From: Leptospira sanjuanensis
GTDB lineage: Bacteria > Spirochaetota > Leptospiria > Leptospirales > Leptospiraceae
DNA length: 64,000 nucleotides
NCBI RefSeq assembly: GCF_022267325.1
Contig: NZ_JAIZBG010000001.1
Coordinates: forward strand, 1,899,501 to 1,963,500
Direction of reading: 5' to 3'
Positions 14,066 through 29,617 of the stretch are shown one piece after another (positions within the stretch are counted from its first letter, which is position 1; each line of letters starts with the position of its first letter). The notes under the pieces were generated by a model. It did not search any database. It saw nothing but the letters and a program-made list of their open reading frames with translations, and was not told the DNA's origin. The position numbers and the translations under genes were made by a program.

Positions 14066-14164
14066 TTCTTTCTTAGAACTTTCGCGAAATCGATCGCTTT
14101 TTCGCATGCTTCGTTCTTCGTATTTTGTCCCGTTGAACGAAAAGAGCCCATCATTTGCATTCTT

Positions 14165-15927
<1,763 letters not shown>

Positions 15928-15994
15928 CGTTCTTCGGAATGGTTCAAAGAGACGACCGAATATTAGAAGTTAAAAACATTCAAAGAGGAACAGC

Positions 15995-17212
<1,218 letters not shown>

Positions 17213-17215
17213 TCG

Positions 17216-18150
<935 letters not shown>

Positions 18151-18163
<13 letters not shown>

Positions 18164-18981
18164 ATCTCCATTCACGCAAGATAGAATTTCGAAACGAGAG
18201 ATTTCTTTCTCCGGTTTGCGGACCGATCCTCGTTTTACACGGACTCTTCGGTTCTTCCAAAAACTGGCTGAGCGTCGGCGATTTTCTAAGTCGTTATTCC
18301 GACGTGTATTTGATGGATCTTCGAAACCACGGGGATTCTCCTCATTCTCCCGAACATTCCCTCGCTTCGATGGTGGAGGATTTGGAGGTCTGGATCGTGA
18401 AGAACGGAATCGAAAATCCGGCGATTCTAGGGCATTCCATGGGCGGGCTGGTTTCAATGGGATTTGCATTAAAGAATCCGAATATTCCATCCATCTTATT
18501 GATCGAGGACATCGCGCCGAAGGATTATCCGTTTCACTATGAAAGCGAAATGGCCTGTTTGCGGACCGACGTTTCCGGATTCAATTCCAGACAGGAAATC
18601 GACGCGGCCTTGACGAAAATTCTTCCGGATGCGTTCGTTCGGAATTTTTTGGAAATGAATCTGGAACGCAGGGAAGAGGGCGGTTATCGTTGGAAACTCA
18701 ACGTGGAAGGAATCGCCGGGTCGCCCCGTCTCTTACAGGATTTTTTCGCGCGTTATGCGAATCGACCCTACCGGCAACAAACCTACTTTATCACCGGCGG
18801 AATTTCGGATTTTTTTCGTAAAGAGGATCGTCTTACGGCTCGTTCATTCTTTCCGAATTCGAAGTTTTACGAAATCCCGAACGGAGACCATTACATGCAC
18901 TACACCAAAGCGGCCGAGTTCCGAAGAATCGTGGAATCTATTTTGGAGAAGTCCGAGGATTCTGAATTTGCAATAGAATAA
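18151..18981 (+). CDS. Alpha/beta hydrolase, YbfF/ABHD11-like esterase
   Basis: A 276-residue serine hydrolase. The family pattern H-G-L-F-G-S-S-K-N-W, D-L-R-N-H-G-D-S-P, nucleophile elbow G-H-S-M-G-G and C-terminal catalytic His in G-D-H-Y-M-H match YbfF and ABHD11 esterases, which cleave acyl esters or thioesters. The frame is open upstream of the ATG at 18151, but that stretch lies inside the preceding gene and has no family similarity. It overlaps the preceding gene by 13 bp and the convergent symporter gene by 44 bp. Substrate unknown. Confidence 0.88.
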
Positions 18982-20413
18982 GTCCGATCAAAAGGCAGGT
19001 TCCGATTCCGAAAGGAACCAAAAGAGTGAATCCGAAACCCGTCGATTTTCCGAAGGCTAAGGTGATTACGGGAGTCAGTCCGATCGCAAAGGACGCGTTT
19101 TTATCCTTTAAATTCTGCATATACGAAAAAGTTGATATTCTTCCGCTGAGAAAGACCGCTATGATCGGACCGACCGTGTAGGATGCGATCGAAAGTCCCA
19201 ACTCCACAAGTCCCGTTTTGCCGGTCGTTAAAAAGAGAGGGAGCAACGAACTCAACAAAAGAACCATTCCCCAGAACAGACTCAACGTGCCCGAACCGAA
19301 TTTTTCAAATCCGAGATCCACCTTGGTTGTCAACGAAAGCGAGTTGATCGAGCTGGAAAGTGTGGACATTGCGGAAGCCAAGATCGCCGCAAGTAAAAAA
19401 CCGGTGATCGGGGAAGGCACTTCTTCGAGAATGAACTTGGAAAAGACTTTATCCTTGGGAAGGTTCGAACCTTCATAATAAAAATATAATAGAATCCCGA
19501 TGCTCAAAAATAATACGAATTGGAAAAAAACGAAAATACCCGATGAAATCATCGCTTTCTTCGCATCCGATTCGGAACGGCACGCAAGAACTCGTTGTAC
19601 GAACATCTGATCGACTCCGTGCGTTCCCAACGTCAAAAGAATTCCGCCAACGATCGCGGTAGGTAAAAAATACGGAGAGGAGAATTCACTCCATTCGAAA
19701 ATCCGCAGCTTGTTTGCTTCGTTTGCCCGGGTTGCGAGACTTACAACGTCGAATCCTCTGTCGATTAAAAGGGAACTCAGATAAAAAAGCGCGAAGATTC
19801 CTCCGGCAACATAAATCAGAAATTGCAACGAATCCACCCAAACCACCGAACGAAATCCGCCTTGAACCGTATAAAGAATCGTAATCGCCGAAATCAAAAG
19901 AAGACTTAAAATTTCTACGTGCAGAGTTTCCGCTTCTATCGAGGAATATTGTTTTAAAAATACTTCCAAAAGAATCGCGACCGGAATCGCGGACGCGTAC
20001 ATTCTTACTCCGTCTCCTAAGATTCGCGTGAGCTTGAACAAGAAGGTAACCGTTTTCTGGGAAACTTTTCCGTAACGGATTCCCACCCATTCGTACACCG
20101 AGATAAAGCCGGATTGATAATACATCGGGATAAACCATTGTGCGACGAGGATTCTCCCCAAAACGAAACCCAATCCGAGTCCGAGAAAGGTGAGATTGCC
20201 GGAGTAACTCAAACCAGGAATATTCAAAAAGGTAAGCGTGGAAGTTTCGGTTGCGACGATCGAAAAACTGAGTGGAATCCAGGACAGTTCTCTTCCCGCA
20301 AGAAAGTAAGAAGAAGAATCCTTATCCTTCTTTCTGGAAGTGAACCATCCCGAAAAAAGAACCAAGACGACGTACGATAAAAGAACGATCAGATCTAAAA
20401 TGGAAAAGTGCAT
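18938..20413 (-). CDS. Sodium:solute symporter family protein
   Basis: A 491-residue polytopic membrane protein of the SSS family with about 13 hydrophobic segments. Typical marks are F-L-A-G-R-E-L, the T-E-T-S-T region in the second helix and G-T-H-G-V-D-Q-M-F. It imports an organic solute with sodium; the substrate cannot be told. The start is placed at ATG 20413. A GTG at 20437 in frame is an alternative; neither has a clear ribosome-binding site. It is convergent with the esterase gene and overlaps its 3' end. Confidence 0.9.
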   Translation of the reverse strand: MHFSILDLIVLLSYVVLVLFSGWFTSRKKDKDSSSYFLAGRELSWIPLSFSIVATETSTLTFLNIPGLSYSGNLTFLGLGLGFVLGRILVAQWFIPMYYQSGFISVYEWVGIRYGKVSQKTVTFLFKLTRILGDGVRMYASAIPVAILLEVFLKQYSSIEAETLHVEILSLLLISAITILYTVQGGFRSVVWVDSLQFLIYVAGGIFALFYLSSLLIDRGFDVVSLATRANEANKLRIFEWSEFSSPYFLPTAIVGGILLTLGTHGVDQMFVQRVLACRSESDAKKAMISSGIFVFFQFVLFLSIGILLYFYYEGSNLPKDKVFSKFILEEVPSPITGFLLAAILASAMSTLSSSINSLSLTTKVDLGFEKFGSGTLSLFWGMVLLLSSLLPLFLTTGKTGLVELGLSIASYTVGPIIAVFLSGRISTFSYMQNLKDKNASFAIGLTPVITLAFGKSTGFGFTLLVPFGIGTCLLIGLILLQIQNPRTSPK

Positions 20414-20494
20414 ATCCGACAGAATGGGCCGGAACACGAACGAGAAAACTCTTTTTCAAATGCAGAATTTAGCGACACAAAACAAAGGAAATCG

Positions 20495-20559
20495 GAGTTC
20501 GGAACTCGAATTTTGAAAATCGAATTCCGGAAATCGAAAATCAAATGACGATTTGATTT
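20495..20559. promoter_or_regulatory. Palindrome-rich region between symporter gene and thrB
   Basis: Two perfect inverted repeats occur in this divergent spacer. GAGTTC-G-GAACTC covers 20495-20507. AAATCAAAT (20538-20546) and ATTTGATTT (20551-20559) form a 9-bp stem with a GACG tetraloop. Imperfect dyads lie between them. They end about 60 bp before thrB. They could be operators serving both genes or a leader hairpin for thrB; no peptide leader with Thr or Ile codons is visible. Confidence 0.5.
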
Positions 20560-20619
20560 GGAGAGAAATTCTGGTCGTAATTTTTACGATCGTCTCCGTA
20601 AGACGCATCGATCCGCGAT

Positions 20620-21585
20620 ATGACTTCGATTCGACAATATTCCATTCGAGTTCCCGGAACCTCGGCCAATTTGGGTCCGGGTTTCGATCTATTCGGTCTC
20701 GCGTTTCGAATCTACAACCGATTTCAGTTTCAATTTCGCGCGGAGAAAGAATTCAAAACTTCCGTCAAGGGAATGGATGTTTTGCCGTTCGCTCCGGACG
20801 AAGACATGGTTCTTTCTTCGTATCAATCCTACTTTCGAAAATTTCTTCCGGGACAAGAACCCGTTCCGTATTCTTTACATATGGATCTGAATCTTCCGAT
20901 GAAAGGCGGTTTGGGTTCGAGCGCGAGCGCCGCTGTCGCCGGAGTCTGCGCCGCGCGATTCGCACACAAACATTTCTTTCCGAAGATTTCTCTTCCGAAA
21001 GAAAACGAATTTCTGTTTCATCTCGGGCAAATCGAAGGACATCCGGACAATACGATTCCTGCGTATTTAGGCGGTTTCGTATTCGCGTATTTCAACGGGG
21101 AACGACTGGAATACGTCAAAAAGAAATTTCCTAAAAAGGTCCGTTGTTTTCTAATCGTCCCCGATCTCGAAACTTCCACGCATCAATCCCGCAAAACTTT
21201 ACCGAGTTCGTATTCGACGGAAGACGTGATCTTCAATATGAGCCGGATCGCGACCTGGATGGAGTTTTTGGATTCGGGGAAGGTCAATCTTTTGAAGCTT
21301 GCGCTGGAGGATCGGGTTCACACACCGTATCGAATGCATTCCGAATTTGCGCTCAATCCGTTTTTAAAGGAAGCGGAAAAGAATCTCATCGGTTATTCTC
21401 TTTCGGGCAGCGGTCCTTCAGTTCTTTTGTTTTCGGAAAGAAGCAAGGCTGTGCGCGTCGAAAAGATTCTGCGCGAAAAACTGGCGGAGTTTACCGCAAA
21501 GACCCATTTTAATTGTCAGATTCTTTCCTTAAAGGTGGAAGAGGACGGGGTTTCCGAGTCGGTCAAAGAAATTAAAATTTCCTAA
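20620..21585 (+). CDS. thrB: Homoserine kinase
   Basis: A 321-residue GHMP kinase that phosphorylates homoserine for threonine synthesis. The start V-P-G-T-S-A-N-L-G-P-G-F-D is the classic ThrB N-terminus; the ATP loop is G-L-G-S-S-A-S-A-A and motif 3 is G-Y-S-L-S-G-S-G-P-S. Family-normal length. No other threonine gene is in the window. ATG start at 20620 with no strong ribosome-binding site. The region upstream is rich in palindromes. Confidence 0.95.
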   Translation: MTSIRQYSIRVPGTSANLGPGFDLFGLAFRIYNRFQFQFRAEKEFKTSVKGMDVLPFAPDEDMVLSSYQSYFRKFLPGQEPVPYSLHMDLNLPMKGGLGSSASAAVAGVCAARFAHKHFFPKISLPKENEFLFHLGQIEGHPDNTIPAYLGGFVFAYFNGERLEYVKKKFPKKVRCFLIVPDLETSTHQSRKTLPSSYSTEDVIFNMSRIATWMEFLDSGKVNLLKLALEDRVHTPYRMHSEFALNPFLKEAEKNLIGYSLSGSGPSVLLFSERSKAVRVEKILREKLAEFTAKTHFNCQILSLKVEEDGVSESVKEIKIS

Positions 21586-21647
21586 TATTTGAATTTTGTA
21601 AAAATCGAAATCGTTTGCTGCGACGGAAGCTTCCGCGCGATTTCGTT

Positions 21648-22295
21648 TTACTCCTCCGCTTCTTCCCTTTCCTCTTTTCCGAAAGCGTAAAGTCCTTTTT
21701 TGATCGGGGTTCTTCGGTTGAGACCGGGATGAATTTTCGCGATCGTAAAGATGAATCTCATTCTTTCCTTGCCGAAGTTGTTGATAAAAAACTCGGAGGA
21801 AAGACGAATCTCGAAATACTGAGTCATCCTTTCTTTCGTTACCTTATCCGAAATTCGAAAGTCGGCGCTTTTACCGATGATTTCGTAACTATCCAGTTTT
21901 TCTGTGGATTCCATTTTGGAAAAGGTCGGCATTGCGGGAGGTTTGAAGAGTACGGGAGAATTTTTGAGGATCTGGATTTCGTAGTCTTCCGAGTCCTTCG
22001 CTTTTTTGATGTTGAATACGAGATGATTGTCGGAGATCGCGTTGCAATAGGTGCGGATCTCTCCCGAGGTTTGTCCTACGCTGAATCGGACGTTTCTTTG
22101 ACTTTCGGAAACGACCAAAACGAAACGATCGCCCTCTTCGGGAGGAGTTCCCGCTCCGGCGCTTCCTTTTTTTATGGCGGGATAAATCACTTCCTGAAAA
22201 AAAAGGAAGGCCAGTCCGGCAAAGGCGCCCAGACCGGCAAAGATCAGTATAATATCTAAACCGACCGTATAAATGAGTGCGAGAGTCAAAAACAA
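21648..22295 (-). CDS. Hypothetical membrane-anchored protein, 215 aa
   Basis: A 215-residue protein with one N-terminal membrane helix (about residues 4-32) followed by a linker (G-S-A-G-A-G-T-P-P) and a soluble beta-rich domain of about 160 residues ending in an acidic tail. No known family recognised. No ATG precedes the conserved region; the start is probably TTG at 22293-22295, 13 nt after the stop of the upstream gene, with GAGAAGAAG as ribosome-binding site. It is probably coupled to the 125-residue gene and driven by the same sigma-28-like promoter, so a flagellum-linked role is possible. Confidence 0.72.
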   Translation of the reverse strand: MFLTLALIYTVGLDIILIFAGLGAFAGLAFLFFQEVIYPAIKKGSAGAGTPPEEGDRFVLVVSESQRNVRFSVGQTSGEIRTYCNAISDNHLVFNIKKAKDSEDYEIQILKNSPVLFKPPAMPTFSKMESTEKLDSYEIIGKSADFRISDKVTKERMTQYFEIRLSSEFFINNFGKERMRFIFTIAKIHPGLNRRTPIKKGLYAFGKEEREEAEE

Positions 22296-22308
22296 AACCG
22301 CTTCTTCT

Positions 22309-22686
22309 CTATCGCCTTACATCGATTTTGTGGTCGGTCGCGTTTTCGCTCATTCTGGAGCGCACCATCATGGAAAGAAGGTTCTTCATCTGTTCCGGAC
22401 TGATGACTTGATTCATTCTTTCTTCCAAAGAAACCGGGGAAGGTTTCATGACAAGCTCTTCCGGATCGACTTCGCTCTTTTGGGTTCCGGATCGTTTTTG
22501 TTGGATCGACTCCGAACCGACGACATCCTTTTCCGGAATCCGTTTTTCGATCGTTACCGGCTCTGACCGCAACGTCTCGCTCTCTAACTCGGCAGAACGC
22601 TTTCCTACGGGTTGCGTTCTCGATCGTTCGTCAGGCTGGGGCCAGGAAAACGAAAATGGTTGAATCGTTAATCCGGTCACATTCAT
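22309..22686 (-). CDS. Hypothetical protein, 125 aa, behind sigma-28-like promoter
   Basis: A 125-residue hydrophilic protein without signal peptide. The middle is rich in Glu, Lys, Ser and Pro and is probably disordered. The C-terminal 40 residues are predicted helical and contain several methionines (M-K-N-L-L-S-M-M-V). I do not recognise a family; it does not show the FlgM C-terminal pattern. The ATG at 22684-22686 has a strong ribosome-binding site (AAGGAGG, about 8 nt upstream). The frame is open for 29 further codons upstream, but those cover the leader. Confidence 0.7.
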   Translation of the reverse strand: MNVTGLTIQPFSFSWPQPDERSRTQPVGKRSAELESETLRSEPVTIEKRIPEKDVVGSESIQQKRSGTQKSEVDPEELVMKPSPVSLEERMNQVISPEQMKNLLSMMVRSRMSENATDHKIDVRR

Positions 22687-22740
22687 AAACCCGAACCTCC
22701 TTGTTCTCCAGCTCGGACCCCTGTCGGAAATCCGAAGCTT

Positions 22741-22766
22741 CTCTATTAAAACTATCGGTAATAGAG
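22741..22766. repeat. Perfect 8-bp inverted repeat over the sigma-28-like -10 box
   Basis: CTCTATTA (22741-22748) and TAATAGAG (22759-22766) are exact reverse complements with a 10-nt centre. The element covers the -10 box and likely start point of the sigma-28-like promoter, so it could be a repressor operator. Confidence 0.5.
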
Positions 22767-22777
22767 GATTCACTTTA
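22752..22777 (-). promoter_or_regulatory. Candidate sigma-28 (FliA-type) promoter
   Basis: On the minus strand TAAAGTGA (22777-22770) and ACCGATAG (22759-22752) are separated by 10 nt. The FliA consensus is TAAAGTTT, 11 nt, GCCGATAA, so each box matches 6 of 8 positions and the spacer is one short. Transcription would start near 22745, giving a leader of about 60 nt before the gene at 22686. Confidence 0.6.
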
Positions 22778-22887
22778 GTTTTTTTTCGGATTTTTTTCCA
22801 AAAGTGCCGCGGTTTTCGATCTAATTCTTCCGTTTACTTCAATCGGATTTCGGGAGTGAATGCCAAGCAAAGGCCCGAATTTATCGT

Positions 22888-22920
22888 TTGCCAGCCCGCC
22901 CGACGTTTCTAAGCTGGCAA
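22888..22920. repeat. Perfect 8-bp inverted repeat upstream of the DsbA-like gene
   Basis: TTGCCAGC (22888-22895) and GCTGGCAA (22913-22920) form an 8-bp GC-rich stem around a 17-nt loop, 50 bp before the gene at 22970. No T-run follows on either strand, so it is not an obvious terminator. It may be a leader hairpin or operator. Confidence 0.5.
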
Positions 22921-22969
22921 GTAGGGAAACTGCATCGCCGTTTTTTGAACCACTGGGAGAATCTTTTCC

Positions 22970-24013
22970 ATGCAAGACATAATCGATAAGCTTAAAGCGA
23001 AGGAATCCAGACCTTTGCTCATACTTTCCGCCGCATTTTTAATCTACATCGCGTTTACGATTCTCCCTTTGATTTCCTATTTTTCTCCGGATGGGATAGC
23101 CGAAATCAAAGGTAAGAATTATACGATCAAAGACGTTGAAAAAGAGAATCCTAGAATCGCCCGTAAGTTCTACGCAGAGACGAACGATCGTTTGTACCGG
23201 GTTCTTTCCGAGTTTGCGAGCAAGAAGGTGGTTTCATTGGCTGCAAAGGAGCGTAACGTTTCCGAAAAGGAATTGCTGGAGCCTTCCGTTCCGGCTCCGA
23301 GCCTCGCGGAAATGCGCGCAATCTACGATCAGTATAAGAATTCTCCCGCTCTGAAAGGAAAGTCCTTCGATCAAGTAAAGACCGAAATCGAAAATCATCT
23401 CGTCTCTCAAAAGAAAGAAGAACTTAGAAATTCGCTCTTCGGACAACTCCGCAACGAATACAATATTTCCGTAAAGGTGAAGGAACTACCTCCTCTCCGA
23501 GACGAGATTCTTACCGGAAACAATCCGTCCATCGGTCCGGAAAAAGCGAAGGTTACGATCGTAGAGTTTTCGGATTTCGAATGTCCTTTTTGCAAAAGAA
23601 GTCAGGACGTAAACGTTCAGCTGAGAGCGAAGTATAAGGATCAGATCCGCTGGGTGTTCCGCGATTATCCTCTTTCCTTTCATCCGAACGCGATGTTCGC
23701 ACATATCGCCGCAAACTGCGCGAGTCCTCAAGGAAAGTATTGGGAATTCTTCAACGTTCTTTTTAACAATTCAGGAAATCTTCCGAAGGAACGCGTTCTG
23801 GATCTTGCGAGAGGAACGGGTTTGGATATGAAGGCTTTCAGTCAATGCGTGAACGACGCAAAGGTTCGTAAAGAAGTGGAAGAAGATATGGCGGAAGGGG
23901 AAAAATACGGAGTTAGCGGAACTCCCGCTTTCTTTATCAACGGTATTATGGTGGAAGGCGCTCAACCGATAGAAGCCTTTACCAAAGTGATCGATCAGGA
24001 ACTTAAAAATTAA
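22970..24013 (+). CDS. DsbA/thioredoxin-fold protein, membrane-anchored
   Basis: A 347-residue protein with one N-terminal membrane helix (about 15-37), a helical segment to about residue 175 that resembles SurA/peptidyl-prolyl-isomerase-type N-domains, and a C-terminal DsbA/DsbG-like thioredoxin fold. The active site is C-P-F-C (Cys205, Cys208) after S-D-F-E; the cis-Pro loop is V-S-G-T-P-A-F. It probably handles disulfides or reduction in the periplasm. Start ATG with GGGAG 11 nt upstream. It is 26 bp from mdh on the same strand. Confidence 0.88.
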   Translation: MQDIIDKLKAKESRPLLILSAAFLIYIAFTILPLISYFSPDGIAEIKGKNYTIKDVEKENPRIARKFYAETNDRLYRVLSEFASKKVVSLAAKERNVSEKELLEPSVPAPSLAEMRAIYDQYKNSPALKGKSFDQVKTEIENHLVSQKKEELRNSLFGQLRNEYNISVKVKELPPLRDEILTGNNPSIGPEKAKVTIVEFSDFECPFCKRSQDVNVQLRAKYKDQIRWVFRDYPLSFHPNAMFAHIAANCASPQGKYWEFFNVLFNNSGNLPKERVLDLARGTGLDMKAFSQCVNDAKVRKEVEEDMAEGEKYGVSGTPAFFINGIMVEGAQPIEAFTKVIDQELKN

Positions 24014-24039
24014 AATCAGAAATTAGGAGTCAGCCAAAT

Positions 24040-25020
24040 ATGAGTAAGACAGTGAAGGTCGCTGTTACAGGCGCTGCGGGACAAATCGGATATTCCCTTC
24101 TTTTTAGAATCGCTTCCGGACAAATGTTCGGCGCGGACACGGCAGTGGAAATCCAGATGCTTGAATTGGAAGCTGCGCTTCCCGCGGCAAAGGGTGTAAT
24201 TATGGAATTAGAGGACTGTGCGTTTCCTCTGCTTCAAAAAGTGACCGTCTCTTCCGATTTGGATACAGCATTCAAGGACATCAACTGGGCGTTGTTAGTC
24301 GGCTCGGTTCCTAGAAAAGCGGGAATGGAAAGAGGGGATCTTCTCAAAATCAACGGTGGAATTTTCGTCAACCAAGGAAAGGCGATCGAAAAGAACGCCG
24401 CTTCCGACGTAAGAGTTCTCGTCGTAGGAAACCCTTGTAACACCAACTGCTTGATTGCGATGAACAATGCAAAAGGTGTTCCACAGGATCGTTGGTTCGC
24501 GATGACAAAACTGGATGAGAACAGAGCGAAATCTCAGCTTGCTTCCAAAGCGGGAGTTCCCGTGAAAGAAGTGACTCATCTTGGAATCTGGGGAAACCAT
24601 TCTTCCACTCAATATCCTGATTTTTATAACGCAAAGATTTCGGGTAAACCTGTGACCGACGTGATCTCCGATCACGAATGGCTCAAGGGAGATTTTATCA
24701 AGAACGTTCAGCAAAGAGGAGCGGAGATCATCAAAGCAAGAGGAGCATCTTCTGCGGCGAGCGCTGCGAACGGAGTCGTAGACACGGTTCGCGGAATCAT
24801 CACTCCGACCGCTCCAGGAGACGCTTTCTCTGCGGCGATCGTTTCCGACGGTTCTTACGGCGCTGAAAAAGGATTGATCTTCGGATTTCCTTTGAAGTCC
24901 GATGGAAAAAAAGTGGAGATCATCCAAGGTCTTCCTTTGAACGACTTTGCAAAAGAGAAGTTCAAGATCACTCACGACGAACTCGTTTCCGAAAGAAACG
25001 AAGTGAAGGAAATGCTCTAA
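24040..25020 (+). CDS. mdh: Malate dehydrogenase
   Basis: A 326-residue NAD-dependent malate dehydrogenase of the long cytosolic-like type (Thermus and chloroplast-like). NAD-binding G-A-A-G-Q-I-G-Y opens the protein; substrate-binding T-K-L-D-E-N-R and the catalytic His in W-G-N-H-S-S-T-Q are present. It interconverts malate and oxaloacetate in the TCA cycle. Start ATG with TAGGAG upstream. Only 18 bp separate it from bioF, so it may be co-transcribed with the biotin genes. Confidence 0.96.
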   Translation: MSKTVKVAVTGAAGQIGYSLLFRIASGQMFGADTAVEIQMLELEAALPAAKGVIMELEDCAFPLLQKVTVSSDLDTAFKDINWALLVGSVPRKAGMERGDLLKINGGIFVNQGKAIEKNAASDVRVLVVGNPCNTNCLIAMNNAKGVPQDRWFAMTKLDENRAKSQLASKAGVPVKEVTHLGIWGNHSSTQYPDFYNAKISGKPVTDVISDHEWLKGDFIKNVQQRGAEIIKARGASSAASAANGVVDTVRGIITPTAPGDAFSAAIVSDGSYGAEKGLIFGFPLKSDGKKVEIIQGLPLNDFAKEKFKITHDELVSERNEVKEML

Positions 25021-25038
25021 ATTTCAAAGAGAGGTTTT

Positions 25039-26830
<1,792 letters not shown>

Positions 26831-26834
<4 letters not shown>

Positions 26835-28132
26835 TCTGGTATCCATTCACGCTTCAATTCGAACCCGATTCTCCCTTAAAGATCGCAAGGGCAAGAGAAG
26901 AATTTCTGTATGACGAGAAGGGGAATTCTTACATTGACGCGATCTCTTCCTGGTGGGTGAGCATCCACGGACACAATCATCCTAAGATTTTGCAGGCGCT
27001 TAAAGATCAGATGGACCTGCTCGATCATGTTCTACTCGCGGGTTTTACGCACGAACCGGCCGAGAATCTCGCGACCGAACTTTTACGAATCACGGACGGG
27101 CTTTTTCAACGAGTGTTGTATTCGGACAACGGTTCGACCGCGGTGGAGATCATGATCAAACTCGCGTATCAGTATTTCCGGAACATCGGAGAAACGCAGA
27201 GAAAGACATTCATAAAGTTTGATACATCCTACCACGGAGATACGATTGGAACGATGAGCGTGGGCGGGGATTCAGTGTTCAATCGGGTCTTTGCCGGACT
27301 TTTGTTTCCCACAAAAGAATTTCCGACTCCGAATTGCAGCTTTTGCCCGGTCGGTAAAAAACCCGATTCCTGCGCGGCGGAATGCGTGAACGCGGTCGAA
27401 TCGTATTTGGAAGAAAACCAGAATTCGATCGCAGGTATCGTGCTCGAACCATTGATCTTCGGTTCCGGCGGAATGATCTTTTACAAGGAAGAAGTTCTCC
27501 AAAAACTCGAACGCATCGCGAAACGATTCGGAGCCTTGTTGTTGGTCGACGAGGTGTTTACCGGTTTCGGAAGAACCGGCGCGCTTTTCGCATATCAAAA
27601 AGCGAATATACAACCGGATTTGGTCGCGATGGCAAAGGGTCTCAGCGCGGGAACGGCCGCCGTTGCCGTGACGTTGACGACCGAAAGAATTCATTCCGCA
27701 TTCGTGACTCCCGATCCGGCTAAGGGATTTTATCACGGACATACCATGACCGGAAATCCGATTGCTTGTGCGGCGGCCCTTGCCTCCGTAAAACTCTTTC
27801 AAGAGGAGAATCGAATCGATCAGGTTCGAAACCTCGAAACAAAGATGAAGATCGGACTGAAAAAAATCGCGGAAGAATTTCCGAACGCGATTCGGGATTG
27901 CCGCGTGTTGGGTGCGGTCGGAGTTCTCGAACTCGAGGTGGGAAACGAGAGCGGCTACACGTATCCGGGAAACAAAATTCTAAAGAAAAAGTTTTTGGAG
28001 AAGGGTGTCGTGCTTCGCCCCTTAGGGAACGTGATCTATCTTACGCCTCCGTATATCATTTCGGATTCTTCCCTGGAAAAAGTATTCACGGCGATTCGGG
28101 AAACACTCTCTGAAATTTCCCTCGGGAAATAG
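26831..28132 (+). CDS. bioA: Adenosylmethionine-8-amino-7-oxononanoate aminotransferase
   Basis: A 433-residue class III aminotransferase that makes 7,8-diaminopelargonate with S-adenosylmethionine as amino donor. The N-terminal W-Y-P-F and S-S-W-W-V are BioA-specific; [18 protein letters not shown] and the PLP lysine in A-M-A-K-G-L-S follow. The frame is open upstream, but the true start is ATG at 26831, overlapping the bioD stop (ATGA). A Cys-rich loop (F-C-P-V-G-K with nearby Cys) is seen in several bacterial BioA proteins. Confidence 0.95.
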
Positions 28133-28172
28133 ACTTTTCAAGAAAACTCCTTCCCTTGAACCTGTCTGAAGA

Positions 28173-29237
28173 ATGTCCGCAACACTCAAAACAGCAGAAA
28201 AAATATTCTCCGAAGTTCCGAGCGTCATTACAAAGGAAGAAGGGTTCGAAATTCTAAACGGTTCCGTTCCTTTGACGTCCGTTTTAGACAGAGCGTTTCA
28301 GGAAAGAAATCGCTATTTCGGAAACAAAGTTCGAATTCATATCTTAGATAATATCAAAAACGGCTATTGTCCCGAAGATTGCGGCTACTGCGCGCAAAGA
28401 AAGAATGCAAACTCCGGAGTTCAGGAATATCCGATGAAGTCCGAGGAAGAAATCTACGAGGACGCGGTCAAAGCCAAGGAAAACGGAGCGTATCGTTTTT
28501 GTATGGTTACTTCCGGAACCGGACCGAATCGCCCGACCACCGAAAGACTTGCGAATACGATCCGCAAAATCACTGACGAACTCGGGATGAAGGTTTGTCT
28601 TTCCGCGGGCCTTTTGGACGAAGACAAGGCCCAGCTTCTGAAAGCGGCGGGGCTCGATCGTTACAATCACAATCTGAACACTTCCGAAAATCATTATCCT
28701 GAAATTTGCGATACGCATACATACGCACAGAGAGCGGAAACCTTAGGTTCCGTTTCCAAAGCCGGAATCGGAATGTGCAGCGGGGTCATCGTAGGAATGG
28801 GAGAAACTCTCCGCGACATCGTGGATGTTGCGTTTGAACTCAAGTCCTTTCGAGTGATTTCTATTCCCGTAAATTTTTTCATACCCGTCAAAGGACATGC
28901 GATCAAAAATCCGAGCGTTTTGACTCCGGAACTTTGTGTGAGAATTCTTTCTTTGTTCCGATTGGTGAATCCGGACTCCGAGATCCGAATTGCTGCGGGA
29001 AGAGAAGGCCACTTGAGAAGTCTTTCTGCGACAGCTCTTTTTGCCGCAAACTCTTTGTTCTCCGCGGGTTATCTGAACGTGAAGGGCTCCGAAATGACGG
29101 AAACGATTTCTATGATTCGAGACGCCGGTTTTGTACCGGAACTTGCGGACGGAGGAATTTTACCGGAGGACTCGGAAACCGAATCTCTCTATGCGGAGAA
29201 AAACTTTCCCGAGCTGTACAAATTCAAAAAAGACTGA
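28173..29237 (+). CDS. bioB: Biotin synthase
   Basis: A 354-residue radical SAM enzyme that inserts sulfur into dethiobiotin. The radical-SAM cluster motif C-P-E-D-C-G-Y-C gives Cys66, Cys70 and Cys73. Y-N-H-N-L-N-T-S-E and the C-terminal R-I-A-A-G-R-E, which carries the auxiliary cluster Arg, are present. It completes the local set of bioF, bioD, bioA and bioB; bioC and a known pimeloyl-ester hydrolase gene are not in the window. Start ATG at 28173, 40 bp after bioA. Confidence 0.97.
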   Translation: MSATLKTAEKIFSEVPSVITKEEGFEILNGSVPLTSVLDRAFQERNRYFGNKVRIHILDNIKNGYCPEDCGYCAQRKNANSGVQEYPMKSEEEIYEDAVKAKENGAYRFCMVTSGTGPNRPTTERLANTIRKITDELGMKVCLSAGLLDEDKAQLLKAAGLDRYNHNLNTSENHYPEICDTHTYAQRAETLGSVSKAGIGMCSGVIVGMGETLRDIVDVAFELKSFRVISIPVNFFIPVKGHAIKNPSVLTPELCVRILSLFRLVNPDSEIRIAAGREGHLRSLSATALFAANSLFSAGYLNVKGSEMTETISMIRDAGFVPELADGGILPEDSETESLYAEKNFPELYKFKKD

Positions 29238-29617
29238 TGGTTTTCACCGTCAAAAAAACGGGATTTTGGTATTTTTTAAGCTTTCCCAGCAACTTTTTTT
29301 CAGTAAATTGAGTCTGAAGACAATGTAGAATTGTTACACGGCGTTTCCCGATTCGTTCGGTATTTCGAGGAATTTTACGGAGGCAAACGGCGTTTAGAAC
29401 AGTGCTTAGGTGAAACGGGAAAATTCGGTTTTGAAAACAAGACACACGTTATGTGCATCGAAGTTGAAAACTCCGAAGAAAAAATTTGAAAAATTATATG
29501 GAAATGTCGGAGCTAAGAAGTATTCTTTTTTAAGGTGAAAAAGAGTAGTTCGTTTTTTTTAGAATCGGTTGAAAGCCTGGGTTAATCTAAAAATCTGACA
29601 TTACTGGAGTTTAATGG
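29238..29617. other. Intergenic region after bioB, 380 bp
   Basis: AT-rich spacer with no supported gene. I see a 9-bp direct repeat ACGGCGTTT at 29338-29346 and 29387-29395 and a short dyad ACAAT-ATTGT at 29320-29334. No convincing terminator follows bioB. A promoter for the downstream genes must lie here, but no clear -35/-10 pair stands out; TTATAT at 29494-29499 is one possible -10. Confidence 0.5.

Noticed and set aside
22775..22975. 66-codon minus-strand frame between the DsbA-like gene and the 125-residue gene
   Set aside because: It reads like protein in places, but its start lies inside the DsbA-like gene, it has no ribosome-binding site I can see, and its 3' end contains the -35 box of the sigma-28-like promoter.
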